Source: a virus. From it: DNA of 64,000 nt. A model generated the notes under the pieces. That model did no database searches. It worked only from the letters and a program-made list of their open reading frames with translations, and was not told where the DNA came from. The position numbers and the translations under genes are program-made. The DNA is taken from IMG/VR virus record IMGVR_UViG_3300001041_000022, positions 1 through 64,000 of that record; one strand, 5' to 3'. Below, one piece after another: positions 41,113-47,735 of the stretch (position 1 is the stretch's first letter; each line of letters opens with the position of its first letter).

Positions 41113-41179
41113 ATTATAACATATTTTGGAGGATTGTGGGAGGTTTTAAGAAATAAGTAACCTAGTCGATTATCGACTA
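41113..41179 (-). promoter_or_regulatory. extended -10 promoter and 17-bp palindrome upstream of the SDH protease
   Basis: On the minus strand TGTTATAAT (41121-41113) is an extended -10 element about 30 nt before the protease start; no good -35 is seen. TAGTCGATTATCGACTA (41163-41179) is a perfect palindrome upstream of it, a likely operator, in the divergent spacer toward the toxin gene. Confidence 0.55.
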
Positions 41180-41203
41180 CCTTTAAAACAACTTACAAAA
41201 CAA

Positions 41204-41238
41204 TTGTTGTAAAAATATCTTAAATATTGTAATATAAT
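41204..41238 (+). promoter_or_regulatory. promoter of the toxin-like peptide mRNA
   Basis: TATAAT at 41233-41238; TTGTAA at 41207-41212 gives a 20-nt spacer, or 17 nt to the overlapping TAATAT at 41230-41235. The predicted transcript has a leader of about 90 nt. Confidence 0.5.
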
Positions 41239-41337
41239 GAAAGTAGGTTGTACTAGTGCATCTTAATTCAAATGTATTGGGAAAGTCTTTGGAGATGGGC
41301 TTCATGCCTAATACAAGAGAAAAGAGAGGTAATAATT

Positions 41338-41436
41338 ATGACGGTTATTATAACTGTCTTGTGTATCATCTACTATGCTGAGTGTATAGTAGAGAAGTAC
41401 ATAAAGATAAAGAACGCCCTGCACAAGCGTTCTTAA
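41338..41436 (+). CDS. toxin-like hydrophobic peptide of a type I toxin-antitoxin locus
   Basis: 32 residues after AGAGAGG: a membrane-spanning N-terminal half (TVIITVLCIIYYAECIV) and a basic tail ending NALHKRS. Size, charge distribution and a convergent antisense promoter resemble TxpA/BsrG/Fst-type membrane toxins. Its stop lies inside the antisense terminator hairpin. Confidence 0.7.
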   Translation: MTVIITVLCIIYYAECIVEKYIKIKNALHKRS

Positions 41437-41489
41437 CCTGCCGACTAGGGTTTCCCCTAGTCTTTTTATTTTGTTGCGTTTCTTAACCT
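41400..41489 (-). ncRNA. predicted antisense RNA to the toxin mRNA
   Basis: From the strong minus promoter at 41496-41523, transcription would begin near 41489 and end at the AGAACGC/GCGTTCT hairpin (41411-41433), whose minus side is followed by TTTATCTTT. The RNA of about 90 nt overlaps the 3' third of the toxin mRNA by some 70 nt, including both hairpins, as in convergent type I systems. A direct repeat GCGTT(T)CTTAACCTG lies at 41428 and 41476. Confidence 0.7.
41443..41470 (+). terminator. terminator of the toxin mRNA
   Basis: GACTAGGG (41443-41450) pairs perfectly with CCCTAGTC (41455-41462), followed by TTTTTATT. It is inside the predicted antisense transcript. Confidence 0.85.
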
Positions 41490-41495
41490 GAAATA

Positions 41496-41523
41496 AGTAT
41501 ATCACTTGTTAATACAATGTCAA
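41496..41523 (-). promoter_or_regulatory. strong sigma-A promoter for the antisense RNA
   Basis: TTGACA (41523-41518) and TATACT (41501-41496) with a 16-nt spacer on the minus strand. The -35 box is part of TGTCAATACA, repeated 25 bp upstream (41543-41552). Confidence 0.8.
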
Positions 41524-41641
41524 TACATTATTTTTAAACATTTGTCAATACAAAATAAAAGTTTTATTGGGAAGAGGTAGTAATAACTTCTACCTCTATA
41601 AAAATTTGTGTCATAGTTGTAATTTTAAGTAATATATATTA

Positions 41642-42448
41642 TTATATAGCTACATTATTTTTATTGAGGGCTAAACTGTTTCCGCAGAAGCCTTTTTCTT
41701 TTAGCAATTTCTGTATGAAATCTAATCCTTTAGCAGCGACCAAACATTGGCATCCATTATACTCATAATTTCCACGGATAAAATGAACTTCTCTAACTGT
41801 AAAATACTTGCTATCACAAAATCTTTGATATGGTAAATTATTGGACATTAATACATCGTTCTGTCTCAAAAATTTGAATAATTTGTTGCGTCCAATTTTT
41901 AGCACCTTGGCACACTCGTTCATCGTCTGAGCATTTTTAGCACTCAGAAAATCATCATATCCTTCAGCTTTAGGAATAAGTACTTTATTTTGTTCCTCTA
42001 TCTTTTCTTTTTCCTCAACCACTGTAAGTAATTGTATTAGTGCTTCTTTGTATGTAGTTGGTAAGTTATATTGTCCATGTATAAATGCATTTGCTAATAC
42101 ATCTTTTGCTTTCAACTGATAATCAACAAGTTTGTTTACCACTGCTGGATTATCTTTTATCATCTTTGGAGTGATAGAAATTTTAGCCAACCATAATGGA
42201 AGAAAATCTAATTCTATACCTAAAACTTCTTGATTGCCACCATTTGTAGGGAGGATCAAATTTCGTCCCCCTTTAGAAAGAACTAAGTCTTCTTGTATTT
42301 TCTTTCTTTCATTCTTCATTTGTCCTTCAGATAACCCTATACCATTACAAATATAACTTACGCCAACATATATTTTATTATCGTTGTTTTTAACTGCTAA
42401 TAAATTATCACCGTTAAAATTTACTTCTTTTATTATTAAATTATTCAT
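41642..42448 (-). CDS. phage antirepressor (Ant N-terminal and KilAC domains)
   Basis: 268 residues from ATG 42448 after GGGGGA. N-terminal P22 Ant-like domain (VGVSYICNGIGLSEGQMKNE, LPLWLAKIS and 'LVDYQLKAKDVLANAF'), linker helix, and C-terminal KilAC domain (about 145-260, AQTMNECAKVLKIGRNKLF and CQCLVAAKG). Binds and disables a repressor or controls the lytic switch. Its start overlaps the preceding gene. Confidence 0.88.
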   Translation of the reverse strand: MNNLIIKEVNFNGDNLLAVKNNDNKIYVGVSYICNGIGLSEGQMKNERKKIQEDLVLSKGGRNLILPTNGGNQEVLGIELDFLPLWLAKISITPKMIKDNPAVVNKLVDYQLKAKDVLANAFIHGQYNLPTTYKEALIQLLTVVEEKEKIEEQNKVLIPKAEGYDDFLSAKNAQTMNECAKVLKIGRNKLFKFLRQNDVLMSNNLPYQRFCDSKYFTVREVHFIRGNYEYNGCQCLVAAKGLDFIQKLLKEKGFCGNSLALNKNNVAI

Positions 42449-42752
42449 TTTCAACGTCCCCCTGTAGATTTATTTCTAATCCATTCTTCAGGAATATATG
42501 TGTATCTTTAAGGTTGGATATTCTTTTATCTTGAACAATACAATCTATTGCAGATTTTTTAATACTGATATTACTTTCATCCTCACAATCGCATAATGTA
42601 ATTTTATCTCCACATTGTCGAATATCAAAACTATCAATCAGTTTTAAAAAAGTTACATCTCCTAAGATGTCCACACAAACAGATTTACCCTTCAACTTTT
42701 TAAATTCATTTTCAAACTCATTATTGCTTATTTCTTTTATTTCTCTAGACAT
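42441..42752 (-). CDS. hypothetical protein of the immunity region (103 aa)
   Basis: First gene after the promoter-operator at 42806-42847. Beta-rich, with KGKSVCVDILGDVTFLKLID; no domain recognised. It overlaps the antirepressor start by 8 nt, so both are probably co-expressed early. Confidence 0.65.
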   Translation of the reverse strand: MSREIKEISNNEFENEFKKLKGKSVCVDILGDVTFLKLIDSFDIRQCGDKITLCDCEDESNISIKKSAIDCIVQDKRISNLKDTHIFLKNGLEINLQGDVENE

Positions 42753-42805
42753 TACAAGACCTCCTATACATTATTTTTGTAAGGTAAAATTTACCTCGCA
42801 TCCAT

Positions 42806-42847
42806 AGTATATGATGGCTTTATCAAATTGTCAATATAATATTGATA
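42806..42847 (-). promoter_or_regulatory. lytic promoter with overlapping repressor operator
   Basis: Minus strand: TTGACA (42834-42829), 17-nt spacer, TATACT (42811-42806). The inverted repeat TATCAATAT-A-ATATTGACA (42847-42829) covers the -35. The same TATCAATA half-site recurs upstream of the HTH gene, as expected for one repressor acting at both promoters. Confidence 0.75.
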
Positions 42848-42866
42848 TAAAACAAATTTATTTTAA

Positions 42867-43088
42867 TTATTTTTCCAATGTGAAAGTATATAATTCTTTC
42901 ACATCGCATTCTAATAATAATGAGAACTTTATCAATGTTTCAATAGTAGGATTAATTGCACGAAAAACATTATGCAAATTTTGATTACTCATGCTTAATT
43001 GTTTTGCAATCCAAGTTTTTGTCGCTCCCGTCCGTGCCTGATAATTTTTAACTTGTTCTTCTATTTTATTTTTAACAATAATTTGCAT
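42867..43088 (-). CDS. XRE/Cro-type HTH repressor
   Basis: 73 residues. TKTWIAKQLSMSNQNLHNVFRA is the helix-turn-helix; TIETLIKFSLLLECDVKELY is the typical following helix pair. A single-domain Cro/CI-type regulator, probably the phage repressor acting on the TATCAATA boxes that flank it (inference). Confidence 0.85.
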   Translation of the reverse strand: MQIIVKNKIEEQVKNYQARTGATKTWIAKQLSMSNQNLHNVFRAINPTIETLIKFSLLLECDVKELYTFTLEK

Positions 43089-43117
43089 AATGTTTCCTCA
43101 TCAATATTTTTATTTTG

Positions 43118-43173
43118 ATTATATCACAAAAATTATCAATATAAAATTTCTTTCTATATTGATAATATCAATA
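43118..43173 (-). promoter_or_regulatory. repressor promoter with TATCAATA operator boxes
   Basis: Extended -10 TGATATAAT (ATTATA at 43118-43123) lies 30 nt before the HTH start. TATCAATATA (43134), TATATTGATA (43155) and TATCAATA (43166) form inverted half-sites over and upstream of it; a further -35/-10-like pair lies near 43195. Confidence 0.65.
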
Positions 43174-43235
43174 AAACTAATATATGTCAAGAGGAAATAT
43201 TAATATGATTAATAAATATTTAAATTATTAATAAA

Positions 43236-43265
43236 TAAAAAAAAGACCCCTTTTAGTAGAGGTCT
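43236..43265 (-). terminator. terminator after the small gene at 43271
   Basis: AGACC/GGTCT with a partly paired inner stem (43244-43265) and a nine-T run on the minus strand. It separates this gene from the repressor. Confidence 0.65.
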
Positions 43266-43270
43266 AAGTT

Positions 43271-43489
43271 CTAAAACATAATTTCTAAAGATTTCAAGTC
43301 ATCATATTTCTTGATAATTGTCTTACCATTACTGGTATCGTTCAATGTAATGGTCGAATTCTTCTCTTTTCCCGCTAAAATATACCCTAGCACATTTGAA
43401 CCAGATTCTTGAATTTTCAATAGTTCTTGAAATTCAGTTAAATCTTGAGTAAAGTTTGTACCATCTGCAAAATTTAGTGATAATTTCAT
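43271..43489 (-). CDS. hypothetical protein (72 aa)
   Basis: AAGGAGG precedes ATG 43489. Beta-rich, with a Ser/Thr/Asn-rich second half; resembles small structural proteins of the kind found near phage tail genes, not recognised. Confidence 0.6.
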   Translation of the reverse strand: MKLSLNFADGTNFTQDLTEFQELLKIQESGSNVLGYILAGKEKNSTITLNDTSNGKTIIKKYDDLKSLEIMF

Positions 43490-43605
43490 ATTTTTCCTCC
43501 TTATTGATGTTGTTTTTCCGATAATATCATTTTATAACAATATATACAAGTTATTTGGTTTAGTTTGTTATGGTGAACTAAAGTTATTGATACACATTAT
43601 GTTAT

Positions 43606-43707
43606 TTAAAAAATAATCTTATGTTTTGTAATCTCAATAGGCTGTTCTATAAATATTACTTCGGGTTGTTCATCATTTTGGACAACCTTTATTTTATTTT
43701 CTTCCAT
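43606..43707 (-). CDS. very small protein sharing an MEENKI start (33 aa)
   Basis: AAAGGATGATG precedes ATG 43707. Acidic middle and basic end; begins MEENKI as does the gene at 43988-44128, suggesting a shared translational start region. Confidence 0.45.
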   Translation of the reverse strand: MEENKIKVVQNDEQPEVIFIEQPIEITKHKIIF

Positions 43708-43808
43708 GAAATCATCATCCTTTCTTTTTTATATATTTTTATTTACCTATTATTGAAATTGTGGTACAATTAACCATCGGGATTAATCTTACAAAAGGAG
43801 GCGAACCA

Positions 43809-43991
43809 ATGGATTTTAAAAAATTTAAAACTGACATGGAAAATAAAGCATTGAGTCAAATTAAAACAGGATGGCAAGACTCTGATAAAATTATGGCAAA
43901 TACGCAAAAAGAATCTGCAAAACAATCTGTTTCAATTTTTTGCGATATGATTCAAGAATACGAAAAAAGAAAATCAGAAGAGGGAATTTAA
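43809..43991 (+). CDS. small helical protein (60 aa), + strand
   Basis: ATG 43809 after AAAGGAGG; the extended -10-like TGGTACAAT lies about 40 nt upstream at 43763. Helical, charged (MDFKKFKTDMENKALSQIKT). Its stop overlaps the convergent small gene on the other strand. Function unknown. Confidence 0.55.
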   Translation: MDFKKFKTDMENKALSQIKTGWQDSDKIMANTQKESAKQSVSIFCDMIQEYEKRKSEEGI

Positions 43992-44128
43992 CCCCTCTTT
44001 TCTAATTCTGTGATTCTTTCTTCTAATTCTTTAACTTTCTCAAAAGACTTAAAAACTTTATTGAAAAATTCTCTCATATAAGGAGCGTCATATACTGATT
44101 CATTTTTATCTATTTTATTTTCTTCCAT
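43988..44128 (-). CDS. small coiled-coil protein (46 aa)
   Basis: ATG 44128 after GGAAGTGA. N-terminal MEENKIDK, then a heptad-like helix FEKVKELEERITELEKRG. Convergent with the gene on the + strand; the last bases overlap. Confidence 0.5.
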   Translation of the reverse strand: MEENKIDKNESVYDAPYMREFFNKVFKSFEKVKELEERITELEKRG

Positions 44129-44167
44129 ACTATCACTTCCTTTCATATTATATTTTAGTTTTATGTG

Positions 44168-44196
44168 TTTACAAATTCCACCAAAAAGAGTATAAT
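44168..44196 (+). promoter_or_regulatory. sigma-A-type promoter of the secreted-protein gene
   Basis: TTTACA (44168-44173), 17-nt spacer, TATAAT (44191-44196), 51 nt before the start. The gene lies against the late minus-strand genes, so this promoter probably serves expression from the prophage. Confidence 0.75.
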
Positions 44197-44246
44197 GTAA
44201 TTAGAAATAGGTTAAACTATAACCATACAATTTTGGAGGAATTATA

Positions 44247-44864
44247 ATGAAGAAATATAAACAATTTATCTTAGGATTAGTGACTGGAGCAATGTTATTT
44301 TCTGGAGCAGTATTTGCTGCTAATGAATTAAATATTAAATCAAACCCATATCCTGTACTTATTAATGGACAAACAGCGGCGGTTAGTGGATATAATATTG
44401 ATGGATTTACTTATTTAAAACTTGCAGATTTTAAAAAAGCAGGACTAAAAGTTGTATTTAATGAAACAGATAGTCAGATCGAGATTACCTCTGTAACTCA
44501 GGGTGCAAATGACAATACTACTGTCAGTGGTGATGTATACAACACCCCACCATCCGTCAATAAAAACAATTTACCAAAAGTTACTTATGTAATGTATGAA
44601 ATCAACGGAAATCCATTTGAGCTTATTGAATATGAAGACAAAACATACATTACACCTATTGATATTAATAGATATGCGAGGGTGTCAAAATACAATAAAC
44701 AAACTGTAGATCCATCAAGATTTAGCGAAGGATTATTTTACAAAGGAACAAACGAAGAAGTAATATTCGATAAATCTCAACTAATTAAAATTGAGAGAAA
44801 ATTAGTTTTTGAATATAAATATTTTAAAAATATATTTATACCAAGTTTAAAAGATAAAAATTAA
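44247..44864 (+). CDS. secreted protein with a copper-amine-oxidase-N-like domain (moron)
   Basis: 205 residues. A classic signal peptide (MKKYKQFILGLVTGAMLFSG to AVFA-A, cleavage near 25) is followed by PVLINGQTAAVSGYNIDG and TYLKLADFKKAGLKVVFN, matching the clostridial stalk domain also seen in the endolysin tail. The rest (110-205) is of unknown fold. Likely exported and cell-wall associated; not needed for virion assembly by position. Its end overlaps the convergent tail gene by 4 nt. Confidence 0.8.
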   Translation: MKKYKQFILGLVTGAMLFSGAVFAANELNIKSNPYPVLINGQTAAVSGYNIDGFTYLKLADFKKAGLKVVFNETDSQIEITSVTQGANDNTTVSGDVYNTPPSVNKNNLPKVTYVMYEINGNPFELIEYEDKTYITPIDINRYARVSKYNKQTVDPSRFSEGLFYKGTNEEVIFDKSQLIKIERKLVFEYKYFKNIFIPSLKDKN

Positions 44865-46420
44865 GCAAATTTAGCATAAACTCCCTGAACGGTGGCTCCT
44901 GAAAAATCCACCGTTCCATTGAAAATTACTTTTTTCCCTGTAGCAGTAGCCCATATTGTAATATTCCCTCCACCAGTACCATCAGATAGATGTGTTGTTT
45001 GTATATCAATATTTCCACCAGAATGGAAATTTACATCATAATTATTATGGTAGTTCATTGTATTCAAACTATCTAAATAAATCCATCCCAAAGAAGTATC
45101 TCCATTCATAAAGTCTAAAGAATTATTGTTGTCACTATCACCTATAACTAACCTTGCTCCAGTTGCTCCAGTCTGTAATATTCCACCTGTAATGACTCCA
45201 CCTGTAATACTAGGGCTTTCAATGGTAGTAGATGTTATCTTTGTTGATGTAATATAATTTGGCAATGTTGGAATAGTTGGTTTGCTTGTCACTTGCGACC
45301 ACGATATTGTTGCATTTGCACCCATAATTACATTACTACCTACCACTAAGGTTTCTATATAATTAGATAAAATTTTATTATCACCCAAGATACTTGTTCC
45401 ATTTATTTTGAAATCTTGAGCATCTATTATCCCATTAATAACAAGTTTTTGAGCCGTAGAATCATAGTAAAATCTCTTCGTCCACGTACTTCCATTATCT
45501 GAACTTGTTTCAAATTTTAAATCGGTTGCATTAAATGTTCCTTTGAATTTATTATCATTTCTTGTTACAGTAATACCATCTACGCTATCGAACTTCAAGT
45601 TATTATACACTTGACCTAGTTGCACTGCATTAGTAATGCTAGTAGATAAGCCAGATGAAAGTTGAGAGGATTGTAAGCCTCCGACAATTTCCAAGGATCC
45701 GTTGGAAATCCGAATGCCTCGTTTGTTAGTAGAGTCCTGCCCAATATAGTTACCTACTTCTACATCAAGTAAATTCGTAGTAGGATTGTACATTTCGATT
45801 TTATTGAATTTTCCTGAATTTCCAACAATTTTGTAACATTTTTCTGAAATACTATATTTATATGATTTAATAGACTTGCCATCTCTGAGTACATATAATA
45901 TTAAATCTCCACCTATATATTCATTTGAGCAAAAATTGTATATATCCTTATATAAATCTATAAGGTTTGAATTATTAATATTTTTATTATAATAATCAAT
46001 TGCCTTTTCTGTTTCAATGCCCCCAAAGAAATTAGACATATAATTGTCTTCTGGAATACTTCTAATTATTTTATATTTATTGTATGTGGCAATATTATAT
46101 AAGACATAACTATTATTCTCATAAGCAAGCCATGACAACTCTATAAAATAATTATCTTTATCAACATTATACTCGTTATCCAGCTGATTACAGATATTAT
46201 ATAATTCAGCATAGTCATAATCAGCTTTATTAATCAAGCCAATAAGAATATTTGTAGCAAAATAATCTCCACCAAAAGTAAATACTTTATTGTGTTTACT
46301 AATAATCTTACAAGCATTATCATGAATTTTATAATATGAATTATCTTTTAAACCGCAGAGTCTTGTATCTGCACCGATAATGGCAAAGTCTTTGGTGTAA
46401 TTATAAACATATAAGCTCAT
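44861..46420 (-). CDS. tail fibre-like protein with an N-terminal Ntn-hydrolase (proteasome-like) domain
   Basis: 519 residues. After removal of Met1, Ser2 would be the N-terminal residue and Asp18 (FAIIGADTRL) falls at position 17, as Asp17 does in proteasome beta subunits; CKIISKHNKVFTFGGD fits the Lys33 strand with a small insertion, and GGDLILYVLRDGK the later strands. The domain spans about residues 2-205. The rest (from NPTTNLLDVEVG) is a beta-rich fibre with GITVTRNDNKF and repeated 'TITSTT'-like segments. Directly preceded by a nuclease gene that carries its RBS. Confidence 0.65.
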   Translation of the reverse strand: MSLYVYNYTKDFAIIGADTRLCGLKDNSYYKIHDNACKIISKHNKVFTFGGDYFATNILIGLINKADYDYAELYNICNQLDNEYNVDKDNYFIELSWLAYENNSYVLYNIATYNKYKIIRSIPEDNYMSNFFGGIETEKAIDYYNKNINNSNLIDLYKDIYNFCSNEYIGGDLILYVLRDGKSIKSYKYSISEKCYKIVGNSGKFNKIEMYNPTTNLLDVEVGNYIGQDSTNKRGIRISNGSLEIVGGLQSSQLSSGLSTSITNAVQLGQVYNNLKFDSVDGITVTRNDNKFKGTFNATDLKFETSSDNGSTWTKRFYYDSTAQKLVINGIIDAQDFKINGTSILGDNKILSNYIETLVVGSNVIMGANATISWSQVTSKPTIPTLPNYITSTKITSTTIESPSITGGVITGGILQTGATGARLVIGDSDNNNSLDFMNGDTSLGWIYLDSLNTMNYHNNYDVNFHSGGNIDIQTTHLSDGTGGGNITIWATATGKKVIFNGTVDFSGATVQGVYAKFA

Positions 46421-47590
46421 CTAGCCCACCTCCTTTAATAAGTTGCTTGATAGTATGTCTTCTATATTATCAAAATCCCAATACGGTATTTCTAACAATT
46501 TTATATTATTGTTATTACAATAGTCTCTCTTAATTTGATCTTTAATTTGGTTTATTTTAAACTGTTCGTTAGCCCACTCTTCTCCTTTCCCTGCAAAATC
46601 AACAGGAAAATAATGTTGTTTACCCTGATATTCTATTAAAACATTATGTTCTGGTAAATAAAAATCAAAACGTAACGGTTGAATATATCTACAATCTAAA
46701 AATATTTTTTCTATTTTAAGCTGAACATTATTTAAAGATAAATATTCTTCAATTCTTTTTTCGCCACGGGTTTCTTTACAAAATGGGCATCTGTTTCCTT
46801 TCTGAATGTCCTCCCAAATTACTTCATATATGTGTCCTTTGTCGCATTGAACCTCTAATTTAGTTCCAGAATTTATGTATGTATCTGATAATAATTTATA
46901 TCCTTTTATATTTTCTATAAAGTTTTTAACGAAATCATATGGCAGTCTTGAACCATCTGCTCTTAAAATATCACCACATTCATTACATTGGCGTTTAGTT
47001 TTATGTAAAAATGATTGGAATTTAGTTTCAAAAACATTCCCACATTTACATCTAATTTTTATTTTATTATTAGTGTTAACGTAATCTTTTTCTTCAGTTA
47101 ATAATACACAGTCGCTATTACTGTAAAATTCTATGAAGTTTCTTATATCTTCATAAGGGTATAAGAATGTTTTAATTTGTTCTTTTTTACTACATTTATT
47201 ACAAACATATTGCCCCTTTTTAAAGTTACTTAGGCTTTTAGAAAATATATTCCCACACCTACATAATAATTTTAAATGTCTTCCAGAATTTATATACTCT
47301 TCAGACAATAATTTACACATAGAGTTGCTTTCTATTTCAATATAGTTTTTAACATCATCATATTTTAATCTATATCTTTCACTTATTAACGATCTAGAAC
47401 ATTTGTTACATTGTCTTTTATTTGCTCGTTTAAAACTATCTAAAGTTGTTTCAAATTGTTCGCCACAAGCACATTCAATAATTATCTTTTTGGATGATTT
47501 TATATATTCCTTACTAATTAATTTACAATTTGATTGGCTTTCTATTTCAATAAAGTTTTTTACTTCAGTATATGTAAAGTATTTTCCCAT
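46421..47590 (-). CDS. zinc-ribbon-array PD-(D/E)XK nuclease, free-standing
   Basis: 389 residues from ATG 47590 after GGGAGG. Four similar zinc-ribbon units at about residues 25-65, 85-125, 150-195 and 215-260 (ECACGEQFETTLDSFKRANK and the later CRCG, CKCG, CDKGH pairs), then a Vsr-like nuclease core RFDFYLPEHNVLIEYQGKQHY. The ribbons suggest modular DNA recognition. Stop and next start are adjacent (TAGATG), and the RBS of the tail gene lies in its last codons. Probable homing enzyme inserted between tail genes. Confidence 0.7.
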   Translation of the reverse strand: MGKYFTYTEVKNFIEIESQSNCKLISKEYIKSSKKIIIECACGEQFETTLDSFKRANKRQCNKCSRSLISERYRLKYDDVKNYIEIESNSMCKLLSEEYINSGRHLKLLCRCGNIFSKSLSNFKKGQYVCNKCSKKEQIKTFLYPYEDIRNFIEFYSNSDCVLLTEEKDYVNTNNKIKIRCKCGNVFETKFQSFLHKTKRQCNECGDILRADGSRLPYDFVKNFIENIKGYKLLSDTYINSGTKLEVQCDKGHIYEVIWEDIQKGNRCPFCKETRGEKRIEEYLSLNNVQLKIEKIFLDCRYIQPLRFDFYLPEHNVLIEYQGKQHYFPVDFAGKGEEWANEQFKINQIKDQIKRDYCNNNNIKLLEIPYWDFDNIEDILSSNLLKEVG

Positions 47591-47632
47591 TTAGATTTCC
47601 TCCCTGTTAGTGTTTTCACCCTGTTTTTAAAC

Positions 47633-47735
47633 ATAAAAAGAAGAGTAGGCACAGGGAGTCCCACTCTTATCAATTGAGTTAATTACGCTCAATCTATCTC
47701 TTTAAAATTTTTATATTTTATATTTTATATTTAAT
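47633..47735 (-). promoter_or_regulatory. structured leader before the nuclease gene
   Basis: In minus orientation: three ATATAAA repeats (47735-47705) at the end of the tail gene, AAAGAGATAG, a TTGAG/CTCAA stem (47692-47674), and an AAGAGTGGG/CCTACTCTT terminator-like stem (47668-47641) with a T-run. A similar order occurs inside the tape-measure intron before its nuclease ORF. Confidence 0.55.

Noticed and set aside
41308-41505. Minus-strand frame across the toxin locus
   Set aside because: It runs through both terminator hairpins and into the toxin gene, with no plausible RBS; the minus transcript is better explained as an antisense RNA.
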